From Pseudomonadota bacterium (GTDB lineage Bacteria > Pseudomonadota > Gammaproteobacteria > Steroidobacterales > Steroidobacteraceae): 7,352 bases of DNA. Each line of letters begins with the position of its first letter. The first letter of the stretch is position 1. The notes under the pieces are model-generated. The model saw only the letters and a list, made by a program, of their open reading frames with translations. It had not been told where the DNA came from and did not search any database. Of this stretch, positions 1 through 5,729 are shown one piece after another. The stretch lies in NCBI GenBank assembly GCA_021850555.1, contig JAJZLX010000745.1, forward strand, positions 1 to 7,352, in the 5' to 3' direction. A program made the position numbers and the translations under genes.

Positions 1-477
1 GAAGCTCTGCTCGATGAATCCCCGCGGCTCGTAGGGCAACGGCTGCGGTCCGTCGGCGAAGTTAGGGTCGAAAACGTCATCCAGGCGCAACGCGATACGC
101 CGCCTCTGCGCCGACTTCGGCCGCTGCGACCGTGCATCGTGAGCATTGCCACGGCTGGTGACGCCCACCTTCGGCCGGGACAATGCCGACGGACGCACGT
201 CGTGCAGCCCGGTATCGTGACCGGTTGCCGACGCAAGGAGCGGCGGGCCGCCGGTTGCGGTCGCCGAGGCCACGCCATGCTTCAGATTCAGCTTTGCTGG
301 CCGAGTCGCGTCGGTCGCTTTCGGTCGGCTGGGATGCAGAGTGTTGGACCTCTTGGCGTGATTCGATGACGCGCGCGCACCAGCCTCGGCGCACGCTCGG
401 GGGCCGAACAACCCGCCAGCGAGAACCGCACCGAGCGCCAGCATGACCGCCACGGCGCTCGCACATTGTGAAGTCAT
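1..477 (-). CDS. Exported protein of unknown function, 3' end cut off by window edge
   Basis: An open frame runs from ATG at 477 to base 1 without a stop, giving 159 codons and continuing outside the window. The N-terminus looks like a Sec signal peptide: a short polar start, a hydrophobic core at about residues 8-25 (AVAVMLALGAVLAGGLFG), then PRACAEAGA as a possible cleavage area. The mature part is low in hydrophobicity and rich in Ala, Arg, Ser and Thr, and reads as disordered until about residue 130. It then becomes more ordered-looking, with RLDDVFDPNF and LPYEPRGF. Codon third positions are GC-rich, as in a real gene. An in-frame GTG at 486 would add Val-Lys-Arg and give a better basic N-terminus; neither start has a clear Shine-Dalgarno. 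I do not recognise the family. Several open frames on both strands over this stretch are its shadows. Confidence 0.55.
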   Translation of the reverse strand, partial: MTSQCASAVAVMLALGAVLAGGLFGPRACAEAGARASSNHAKRSNTLHPSRPKATDATRPAKLNLKHGVASATATGGPPLLASATGHDTGLHDVRPSALSRPKVGVTSRGNAHDARSQRPKSAQRRRIALRLDDVFDPNFADGPQPLPYEPRGFIEQSF

Positions 478-768
478 GCGTTTCACAGCAGTGGCGTGTT
501 CTAACACATCAATTAGCGCAAGTCGATAGAATTCGACCACGGCGGCCGTGTCCGCCGCGCCGAGCCTGGATTCGGCGTCTTGCGCCCGCGAATGCCCGCG
601 GAGTCTGACCGCCATACCGGCTCATCAACATGGCGGCGAAGACCGACCGCACCCGGACGGTCATCTGCGGACGCTCTGTGCGCAAACCGCCGACACTTGG
701 TGCAAACACGGCGCGCAGGTTGATGGACTCGCGTACAAACGGGCCCATGGCGGGAGCTGCCGGAGGCC
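478..768. other. Intergenic stretch without a recognisable gene
   Basis: About 290 bases separate the start of the left-edge exported gene from the stop of the acetyltransferase. Open frames exist on both strands but overlap neighbours out of frame and show no family signature. It should hold the promoter of the left-edge gene, probably in the AT-richer part at about 495-530, but I cannot place -35 and -10 boxes with confidence. I see no strong terminator hairpin after the acetyltransferase. Confidence 0.4.
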
Positions 769-1074
769 TCAGCGCACATCCGCGTGGTCCGCAAGCAGCT
801 CCTGATCGTGCGGATGCCGGGCGATATAGGCCGAGACATATGCGCATTGCGGAATGATTTTCTCGGCCCGTTGGCGCACCAGCTCCAGTGCGCCCGCGAC
901 GAGCGCCGCGCCGATGCCGCGCCCGCGAAGATCGCGGGGTACGTACGCGTACGTCAGCGTCACCACGTTGCCGGCCCGGTGGTAATCGATGAACGCCTTG
1001 GTGCCCGTCACCTCGAGTTCGAAACGCCGCCGCTCCCGCGCGTCGGTCACCGTGTTCGCGGTATGCACTGTCAC
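769..1074 (-). CDS. Short GNAT-family N-acetyltransferase (YjdJ / Acetyltransf_CG type)
   Basis: The 101-residue product matches the small GNAT group typified by E. coli YjdJ (Acetyltransf_CG), whose members are only about 90-100 residues. These proteins are expected to bind acetyl-CoA and acetylate a small amine or protein; the substrate is unknown. Seen here: an N-terminal strand region with FELEVTGTKAFIDYH (about residues 18-32), the strand VVTLTYAYVP, then the acetyl-CoA loop R50-G-R-G-I-G55, which fits the R/Q-x-x-G-x-G/A signature, followed by a long helix. The family's C-terminal block IIPQCAYVSAYIARHP (about residues 73-88) is intact, including the Cys and the HP pair. The start is GTG at 1074, with AGGA eight bases upstream; a second in-frame GTG at 1068 is possible. 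It begins 36 bases after the stop of the 79-residue gene, so the two are probably one transcript. Confidence 0.85.
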   Translation of the reverse strand: MTVHTANTVTDARERRRFELEVTGTKAFIDYHRAGNVVTLTYAYVPRDLRGRGIGAALVAGALELVRQRAEKIIPQCAYVSAYIARHPHDQELLADHADVR

Positions 1075-1110
1075 ACGCGTAATCCTGGCTGCAAGGCGGT
1101 GTCGGCCGGA

Positions 1111-1350
1111 CTATCCCTTGGTCTTCAGGTTGTCCTGGTTCGCCTCGATGAAAGCCTTGATGTCCTCGGCGGCGGCCAGCAGCCGCAACCACTGCTCCTT
1201 GTACAGCGTGACGGGGAACCGTCCCATGCCGTAGACGGACAATGCGCCCTTCTCGCTGACTTTCATCGCGAGCTTGCCGCGCCCGGACTGCTTCAGGCGC
1301 TCGTTCTCGGCTCGCAGCCTCTGCAGCTCTGCGTGCAGGTCATCGGTCAT
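1111..1350 (-). CDS. Conserved hypothetical protein, coiled-coil start, 79 residues
   Basis: The product starts with a charged helix (about residues 5-22, LHAELQRLRAENERLKQSGR) that should form a short coiled coil. It continues into a compact block containing KVSEKGALSVYGMGRFPVTLY and ends with a helix (EQWLRLLAAAEDIKAFIEAN). I recognise this layout as a small conserved bacterial family, usually full length at 75-85 residues and with no assigned function. It has no signal peptide or membrane segment, so it is presumably cytoplasmic. The ATG at 1350 has no strong Shine-Dalgarno. A TATAAT box on the same strand 33-38 bases upstream gives it a likely promoter. The acetyltransferase follows 36 bases after its stop. 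Confidence 0.8.
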   Translation of the reverse strand: MTDDLHAELQRLRAENERLKQSGRGKLAMKVSEKGALSVYGMGRFPVTLYKEQWLRLLAAAEDIKAFIEANQDNLKTKG

Positions 1351-1382
1351 TCGAGGTTTCCCGCCGGGTGGATCGCGTGGAG

Positions 1383-1388
1383 ATTATA
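1383..1388 (-). promoter_or_regulatory. Perfect -10 box for the 79-residue protein / GNAT pair
   Basis: Read on the minus strand this is TATAAT, a perfect sigma-70 -10 hexamer in GC-rich surroundings. Transcription would start near 1376 and leave a leader of about 26 bases before the ATG at 1350. I see no good -35 hexamer at the expected distance: that place is occupied by a palindrome. The promoter may therefore need an activator, or be controlled through the palindrome. Confidence 0.5.
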
Positions 1389-1389
1389 C

Positions 1390-1415
1390 CGCGCGCAGGC
1401 TCGAGCCTGCGCGCG
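1390..1415. promoter_or_regulatory. 26-bp perfect palindrome, operator or terminator
   Basis: The left half is CGCGCGCAGGCTC and the right half is its exact reverse complement, with TCGA at the centre. It abuts the -10 box at 1383-1388 and covers the -14 to -39 region of that promoter, a usual operator place. It also lies 80 bases beyond the stop of the dienelactone hydrolase gene on the same strand, so its RNA hairpin could end that transcript. No T-run follows on the minus strand, which weakens the terminator reading. Both functions are possible. Confidence 0.5.
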
Positions 1416-1494
1416 TTCTGCGGCCGGACGGCGGCGCGAACCCGCCTCTGGCTGCGCGGACGACTGACCGCAATCGGCCCACGCCGAGGCCCGC

Positions 1495-2226
1495 TCAGCC
1501 GAGCTTGCGCGCAAACAGCGCCTCCATGCGACCTCGGACCCTCTCCGCCGCGGCCTGCTGATAGACATCCTTGCGGCTCTGCATCGTATAGCCATGACGC
1601 GCCCCGGGGTGCCATTCGAGCTGGTAGGTGATGTTGCGCGCCTGCAGCGCCTTCTCGAGCTCCGCCATCTGCTCGGGCGTTGCCGATGGGTCCTGATCGG
1701 CGATGCCGAAGTAAAGCTCGGCTTTCACCCGATCGAGATGACGATGCGGGGAACGAGGCGCATCGGTCGCAAGACCGCCGGGATGGAGCGAGGCGACCGC
1801 GGCCACGCGCTCGCCCAGTGCCTGGCACAGCACGAGGGCGAGCCGCCCGCCCATACAGAACCCATACAGACCGATCTTGCCGGCCGCGGCCGCACTGTCG
1901 GCCGCTGCAAGCTCGAGCGCGGCTTCGATATCACGCGTGGCGAGCGCATCGGTCAATGCCGACATCGCGGCCATGATCTGCTGCCGTCCCTTCGGATCCG
2001 AAAAGTCGAGGGGGCCTTTCAGTCCGGCACGGTAGAAAAGGTCCGGCGCCAGCACGTAATAGCCCCAGCGGGCGGTACGTCGCGCGTGCTCGCGCAATTC
2101 CTCGCGCATGCCCAGGGCATCCATGAGCTGGATGACGACGGGGAACGGGCCCTTGCCTTCGGGACGGGCAATGAAAACCTCTATGATGCCGTCTGCGGTT
2201 TGAATCTTTTCGGTTCGCTCTGTCAT
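1495..2226 (-). CDS. Dienelactone hydrolase family protein
   Basis: The 243-residue protein is a single alpha/beta-hydrolase domain of normal length for the dienelactone hydrolase family. These cytoplasmic enzymes hydrolyse lactones or esters; the classical one opens dienelactone to maleylacetate in chloroaromatic breakdown, but many relatives have other substrates. The nucleophile motif G-F-C124-M-G-G is present, with cysteine as is typical of the family, and the likely triad partners are D177 (FGIADQDP) and H211 (PGARHGY). The N-terminal block with VIQLMDALGMREELREHARR and YYVLAPDLFYR is also typical. I chose the ATG at 2226 because GAGGAAG lies seven bases upstream; an in-frame start at 2358 would add 44 residues that do not fit the family. 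No chloroaromatic genes are nearby, so the substrate is open. Confidence 0.92.
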   Translation of the reverse strand: MTERTEKIQTADGIIEVFIARPEGKGPFPVVIQLMDALGMREELREHARRTARWGYYVLAPDLFYRAGLKGPLDFSDPKGRQQIMAAMSALTDALATRDIEAALELAAADSAAAAGKIGLYGFCMGGRLALVLCQALGERVAAVASLHPGGLATDAPRSPHRHLDRVKAELYFGIADQDPSATPEQMAELEKALQARNITYQLEWHPGARHGYTMQSRKDVYQQAAAERVRGRMEALFARKLG

Positions 2227-2270
2227 GAGACGCTTCCTCGAAACGTAAACGGCACGCAAGTTTGCGCGCA

Positions 2271-2289
2271 TCTTTCCCGTTGGGAAAGA
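2271..2289. promoter_or_regulatory. Inverted repeat upstream of the dienelactone hydrolase gene
   Basis: TCTTTCCC and its exact reverse complement GGGAAAGA flank a 3-base spacer (GTT), giving an 8-bp dyad. It sits 45-63 bases upstream of the hydrolase ATG at 2226, a suitable position for a transcription factor site. No divergent regulator gene is next to it, so the binding protein is unknown. Confidence 0.4.
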
Positions 2290-2368
2290 CGTTGCGGGCC
2301 CAAAGCCCGGCTGCGCAAATCCACTGATAGTTTTCGGCGTTTCAGATCGCCCCAACATTCACAGCGAT

Positions 2369-2665
2369 CTAGTGCGGGCGGCGAGGCGAACGAGGACACG
2401 GGCGATCGTGGCGCCGCGCACCCTTCATCGCCGGCCGGCACGCCCCCGCGAGGCCACCGACCTTCACCACCGGCTGCCACTCCTTCGCGATGGGCGCGGG
2501 CAGCGCGAGCGCGGATTCGCCGGCCAGACGCTCCTGGCACTGATCGAATCTCGCTCGTTCGGTTGCGATGAGCCGCTTGGCCGCGTCTGAGTCACGGTCC
2601 GGGCGGCGCTTTCGGACCGCCGCAACGGATGAGGCGGGAGGCACTTCGCGGGGCGAGTCCGGCAC
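2369..2665 (-). CDS. Possible small hypothetical protein
   Basis: A 98-codon frame from GTG at 2665 to the stop at 2369 shows GC-rich third positions and a plausible amphipathic helix in the middle (AAKRLIATERARFDQCQERL, about residues 28-47), followed by ALPAPIAKEWQPVVKVGGL. The C-terminal end is Arg/Pro-rich and looks less natural. There is no strong Shine-Dalgarno and I recognise no family. It lies between tRNA-Glu and the hydrolase gene on the same strand. A minus-strand frame from an ATG at 2727 overlaps it but becomes low-quality sequence. It may be a real orphan gene or a chance frame. Confidence 0.3.
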   Translation of the reverse strand: MPDSPREVPPASSVAAVRKRRPDRDSDAAKRLIATERARFDQCQERLAGESALALPAPIAKEWQPVVKVGGLAGACRPAMKGARRHDRPCPRSPRRPH

Positions 2666-2735
2666 GGGATTTTCCCCATGCGTTCCTCACGACGGCCAAT
2701 GATGGCGCGTGTCAACGCTAGGTTCATGATTTCAT

Positions 2736-2811
2736 TGGCGTCCCCAAGGGGATTCGAACCCCTGTTACCGCCGTGAAAGGGCGATGTCCTGGGCCTCTAG
2801 ACGATGGGGAC
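2736..2811 (-). tRNA. tRNA-Glu (anticodon UUC), CCA encoded
   Basis: On the minus strand a 76-base cloverleaf is visible. The 5' acceptor strand GTCCCCA pairs with TGGGGAC, followed by the discriminator G and an encoded CCA. The T arm is AGGGG-TTCGAAT-CCCCT. The anticodon arm has the loop CTTTCAC, placing TTC (2775-2777 on the plus strand) at positions 34-36. This reads GAA/GAG glutamate codons. A second, decayed copy lies 1.1 kb to the right. Confidence 0.97.
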
Positions 2812-2872
2812 GCGGATCAAGTCGCTGCAGGCGGCGGACCCAGGCCGCCCCCCGCCCTGGGAAGGGCGCGCA

Positions 2873-2901
2873 AGCTTACACGTCCCGGGCACACCGGACA
2901 A
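2873..2901 (-). promoter_or_regulatory. Candidate promoter of tRNA-Glu
   Basis: On the minus strand TTGTCC (2896-2901) and TAAGCT (2873-2878) stand 17 bases apart. They are followed by a very GC-rich discriminator region, as often seen at stable-RNA promoters. Start of transcription would be near 2866, some 55 bases before the tRNA. The -10 box matches the consensus only partly, so this is a tentative call. Confidence 0.3.
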
Positions 2902-3057
2902 TCGCCGCGGCCGGCTCGCTCAGATGGATTGCGGCCGGCTCTGGGCAGACTGGGGGCCCTGTACCCCGGCGACGGCCGGCCGGGGCATTCCGATGAAACT
3001 CCCCCTCGGTGGCGCGGTCGAAGCGTGTGCGCTGGCTCGATGTGAGCCGGTCGAATC

Positions 3058-3065
3058 AAGGAGGT
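3058..3065 (+). promoter_or_regulatory. Near-perfect Shine-Dalgarno of the exported Met/Gln-rich protein
   Basis: AAGGAGGT lies four bases ahead of the ATG at 3070. It excludes the in-frame GTG at 3064 as a start because that codon overlaps the site, and it suggests strong translation. Confidence 0.75.
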
Positions 3066-3069
3066 GCCT

Positions 3070-3606
3070 ATGCGTAAGAAAGTCCTTGCCGTGGCCCTTG
3101 CGGGCCTAGTGCTGCCGGCACTCGCGCTGGCGGCACAACCGATACTGGTCCGCTTCGAGGGGCGGACCGTGCCCGTGCACGAGACCGTTCAGGTGACCCA
3201 CACCAGCGCAGGACCGGTGCGCGTGCGCACCTGGAGCTGGCGCGGACCGAACGGCTCCGCCACCTTCGAGGTGTCCGAGAGCCGCGGGCCCGCTCCGGCC
3301 GTTCCGGCTTGGGCGCTGCAACAGCTGCGCGCAATGCAGGCGCAGATGCGGCAAATGCAGCTGATACAGGCGGCGCTCCAGCAACCGATGCTGATGCCGT
3401 CGTTCCCGATGCAAGTCTTGTTCGGCCAGCCCTTGTTCGCGCCGATGCCGGGGCTGCAGCTGCCGGTCGAGCTGCACATTCTGGAGCCGGTCATCCCATT
3501 GCGGATCGAGCCGCTGCCCGTGCGTGTCATCGCCATAGTACCCGCGCCGTCGCGCTCGCCCGCGGCGGCCCGGGCACCCGCTCGGCATAGCGGTCTACTC
3601 ACTTGA
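3070..3606 (+). CDS. Exported Met/Gln-rich hypothetical protein
   Basis: The 178-residue product begins with a textbook Sec signal peptide: MRKK, a hydrophobic core VLAVALAGLVLPALALA, and cleavage probably after Ala21 or Ala22 (ALALA/AQP). The mature protein has a short beta-rich part (about residues 25-70) and then a helical stretch dense in Met and Gln (about residues 82-117, including QQLRAMQAQMRQMQLIQAAL). Next come alternating Pro/hydrophobic segments (FAPMPGLQLPVELHILEPVIPLRIEPLPVRV, written here only for its pattern) and a Pro/Ala/Arg tail. I do not recognise the family. It should be periplasmic or surface-located. The ATG at 3070 is chosen because AAGGAGGT ends four bases before it; an upstream in-frame GTG at 3064 lies inside that ribosome site. 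The gene stands alone on its strand and ends just before a strong hairpin. Confidence 0.85.
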   Translation: MRKKVLAVALAGLVLPALALAAQPILVRFEGRTVPVHETVQVTHTSAGPVRVRTWSWRGPNGSATFEVSESRGPAPAVPAWALQQLRAMQAQMRQMQLIQAALQQPMLMPSFPMQVLFGQPLFAPMPGLQLPVELHILEPVIPLRIEPLPVRVIAIVPAPSRSPAAARAPARHSGLLT

Positions 3607-3614
3607 AGCAGCCT

Positions 3615-3643
3615 CACCGGGTGGCCAGGAAGGCCACCCGGTG
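3615..3643 (+). terminator. Strong hairpin after the exported protein gene
   Basis: CACCGGGTGGCC and its exact complement GGCCACCCGGTG flank a 5-base loop (AGGAA), giving a 12-bp perfect stem that starts eight bases after the stop codon at 3606. No T-run follows, so it is not a classic intrinsic terminator. It may still end or protect the mRNA. Confidence 0.6.
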
Positions 3644-3695
3644 CCGTGGCGGGTGAGCGATCGCACCGCCCGTGCGATGGGCAGTTCCGAGGCGC

Positions 3696-3812
3696 TTCAT
3701 CATCGTCGCATCCGCACTACGCGTCGCACGCGAGATTCTCTACACCGAAGACTTGGAGTACGGCCAACCGATCGAGCAAGCCCTCAGACTCATCAACCCG
3801 TTCCTGGATTAG
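3696..3812 (+). pseudogene. C-terminal remnant of a PIN-domain (VapC-like) toxin
   Basis: In one frame ending at TAG 3810-3812 the sequence reads FIIVASALRVAREILYTEDL followed by EYGQPIEQALRLINPFLD. This is the normal end of PIN-domain ribonucleases of the VapC class: a helix with IVASAL, a strand ILYTEDL carrying the late conserved acidic residue, then a GQ..-I-...-LINPF ending. The frame is open only back to 3657, and the residues before Phe (AIAPPVRWAVPRR) do not fit a PIN domain. The first two-thirds, with the early catalytic acidic residues and a start codon, are missing. No antitoxin is next to it. It is a broken toxin gene without activity, probably left after a deletion or recombination event. 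Confidence 0.7.
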
Positions 3813-3831
3813 ATGAGGAGCCAGGACAAAT

Positions 3832-3905
3832 TGGCGTCCCCGACGGGATGGGACTCCGTGTCACCGCGGTAAAAAGGAGCGATTCCTTGGGGGGCCTCTC
3901 GCGCG
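3832..3905 (-). pseudogene. Decayed copy of tRNA-Glu
   Basis: Aligned by eye with the intact tRNA-Glu at 2736-2811, the 3' end is the same for 12 bases (ATTGGCGTCCCC on the plus strand, 3830-3841, against 2734-2745). The next 34 positions match at about two in three, and GGCCTCT of the D arm recurs at 3893-3899. The T stem is still mostly paired with compensating changes. The anticodon loop carries about two extra bases and no longer gives a proper UUC loop. The 5' acceptor strand that should pair with GGGGAC is lost. It cannot fold into a normal tRNA, so I call it a pseudogene. The PIN toxin remnant ends 19 bases to its left. Confidence 0.65.
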
Positions 3906-4041
3906 ACTTCACTGGCCCTCGAGCGACGTTGAGGCGCAACTCGCTGATCGACAGGGGATTACAGGGAGAGGCTACCTCAACCGGACTCTCCGGCCGGCTC
4001 AGTGGGGGTCGTGCCCGCAGATCTTGCCTCAGCATCGAGAC

Positions 4042-5013
4042 TCAACTCACACCCGGCTTCTGTCTGCGAGTACGCGCGGCAAACCCTATCACGATCAGGC
4101 CAAGCACCAACAAGGAAAGAGTGCTCGGTTCGGGAACAGAGGCGTACGGAAGAATACTGACCCGATCGAACTTGGCAACATCAAGGCCGCCGCTCAGACC
4201 GGAGCTTAGTCCGCCGTTGCCAGCGGCAACACCCGAGCACGTACCGGAGAGGCTGTTCTGCTGCAAAGTCACGGCACCAGTCTCTGCCAAGGACCTGCCG
4301 CAAAACTCGCTTGCGGCAGTGCCCATGGTGATGGAGTCGAGCGCCAGGATGTTGCCCGCGAATGTCGTGCTCGCATCAATGGTTGCGGAACTGCCGACAT
4401 TCCAATATACGCCCGCGCCCGCGCCGGTATTGACCACCGTAACGACCGAGTCCGGCGAAGTGATCAAAGTACTCGGCATCTGAAAAACCCACGCAGCGTT
4501 GCTGTTGCCATTGCCATCGAGCGTGAGCGTGCCGGACAGGTTGGTCGTTCCCGCAGGAACCGTGTAGACGCCGGGCAGAAGCGTCAATCCGGTCAAGTCC
4601 GCGGGCTCGAGCGTGCCGGGCCCGAGCGATCCAAGGTTCGTGATCGCGGTGATGAGTTGCTGCTGCGCCGTCATCGCATTCGGGCTGCCGGTCGTCGTCC
4701 CAGCCTGCACCGTACCTCCGGTCACTTGCAGGTCCGATACAGCAACGCCTGGCGAGGAATTGAACCCGGTGATTGCATTCGCGCCACCGCTCGACCAAAC
4801 GCCGACGTTTCCGACGATGGCGCTGGTCGGAACATTGGTCACCGCAGAGCCGCCGAGAACCGTGAAACTCGCCAATTCGGTCCCAAGTAGCGGCGTCGCC
4901 GATACGAGCGCAGATCTCAAGCAGCTGCCAATCACGAACGACGCAAAGAGCGCCATTGATGCATATCGCGGACACGCGCGCGGCCGGCGTGAATGTGTGA
5001 ACACAGTCTTCAT
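4042..5013 (-). CDS. DUF3494 (ice-binding-like) protein with PEP-CTERM sorting tail
   Basis: The 323-residue product has an N-terminal signal segment (basic to about residue 17, hydrophobic about 19-38, ALVSAT before the mature part). A DUF3494 domain follows at about residues 41-260. Typical DUF3494 pieces are LLGTELASFTVLGGSAVTN, IVGNVGVW, LLPGVYTV, GTLTLDGNGN, WVFQM and the Cys-containing FCGRSLA...VTLQQN...C end. DUF3494 proteins form a beta-solenoid; some bind ice, others may be adhesins. T-G-x-T motifs occur at residues 98-101 and 141-144. The tail VPEPSTLS (293-300), a hydrophobic helix to about 312 and basic RTRRQ is a complete PEP-CTERM signal, so an exosortase should process the protein for the cell surface or matrix. 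GGAGAG lies five bases before the ATG at 5013. Confidence 0.88.
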   Translation of the reverse strand: MKTVFTHSRRPRACPRYASMALFASFVIGSCLRSALVSATPLLGTELASFTVLGGSAVTNVPTSAIVGNVGVWSSGGANAITGFNSSPGVAVSDLQVTGGTVQAGTTTGSPNAMTAQQQLITAITNLGSLGPGTLEPADLTGLTLLPGVYTVPAGTTNLSGTLTLDGNGNSNAAWVFQMPSTLITSPDSVVTVVNTGAGAGVYWNVGSSATIDASTTFAGNILALDSITMGTAASEFCGRSLAETGAVTLQQNSLSGTCSGVAAGNGGLSSGLSGGLDVAKFDRVSILPYASVPEPSTLSLLVLGLIVIGFAARTRRQKPGVS

Positions 5014-5180
5014 GATGGCTCTCCGCTTGCCTCGACAATCGCCCGCCAGATACGCGCGACCAATCCCCAGTGGACGACTTCCCGATCAATCGTCCGTCGA
5101 ACGTGCTGTCTGCTGGTCGTGCCGCATGCACCCGCCCGGCGCGATAGCCGACAAATCTCGCAGAGATCACCTGCGTGGTC

Positions 5181-5196
5181 TGTGCGTAAACGCACA
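5181..5196. promoter_or_regulatory. Palindrome upstream of the DUF3494/PEP-CTERM gene
   Basis: TGTGCGT and ACGCACA are exact reverse complements around an AA spacer, giving a 16-base near-perfect dyad. It lies about 170 bases before the DUF3494 start at 5013. The form suits a dimeric regulator, but no regulator gene is in the window. Confidence 0.35.
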
Positions 5197-5692
5197 CGCA
5201 CTGCCGCCGCGGCAGCTTGAGCGGGAATCGACCGGCTGCGGTCCGAGCACAACGCCGCAACGTGCCGCAAGGGCGCGGCGCACGGTGCGCAGCCATGCGT
5301 ACGCCAGCGCACTGACAGACGGATCGTCCACGGGCAGACTTCGACCATCGCTCGTGCGCATTGACCTACGATCATGCAATCCGTCACGGTGATGCTGGTA
5401 TGTGCGGCCGGTGCCTTCGCCGTCTGCGTCGAGGATCGCACCGATCGCGAACCCCAGCACCGGACTGTTCGAACCAAGGTACCGTCTCATGTCGTCAGAA
5501 ATTCCGGGGATCCTTGATTCGTCCGAGCAGACGTCCGGGCGATCTGCCGCATCATGCGCGACCGACGCCAGGGGATTTCGCCAAAGACGCTTTGGCCTCC
5601 CGGCCGTTGCGGTGAGTGAATTGCTTCCTACGTCGAGATCCGGCGGAGCGCCCCTCCCGGGACGTTCCAGAACTGGCGAGAAATGCGTCACG

Positions 5693-5729
5693 ATTCGCAC
5701 TATTCGCACTACAGGTGCATGGAGTGCGA
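5693..5729. repeat. Cluster of ATTCGCACT repeats
   Basis: ATTCGCACT occurs twice in tandem (5693-5701 and 5702-5710), and the reverse complement of its core, AGTGCGA, follows at 5723-5729. The three copies lie 83-119 bases upstream of the small membrane protein ATG at 5812, so they may be a regulator binding cluster. Confidence 0.4.

Noticed and set aside
784..1467. Plus-strand open frame of 227 codons
   Set aside because: It lies antisense to the GNAT gene and the 79-residue gene, both of which carry family motifs, so it is their shadow.
1594..2571. Plus-strand open frame of 325 codons, the longest in the window
   Set aside because: It is antisense to the dienelactone hydrolase, whose catalytic triad is intact, and it shows no domain signature.
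2964..2985. GC-rich hairpin (CCCCGGC / GCCGGGG)
   Set aside because: It is between divergent features rather than at a gene end and lies in very GC-rich DNA where 7-bp stems are common.
3641..4483. Plus-strand open frame of 280 codons
   Set aside because: It crosses the PIN remnant out of frame, the tRNA relic and the DUF3494 gene in antisense; it has no coherent domain.
4376..5296. Minus-strand open frame of 306 codons overlapping the DUF3494 gene
   Set aside because: It overlaps the DUF3494 coding frame in another phase and is Arg/Cys/His-rich, typical of an out-of-frame translation.
5374..5517. Plus-strand 47-codon frame with a hydrophobic N-terminus resembling a short lipoprotein
   Set aside because: There is no ribosome site or basic N-terminus, the tail is unconvincing, and it lies in a stretch where other frames look equally good.
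5167..5709. Minus-strand open frame of 180 codons
   Set aside because: It has no ribosome site, signal, or recognisable family. One segment (SPVLGFAIGAILDADG) looks natural, but the rest does not; kept only as something to search.
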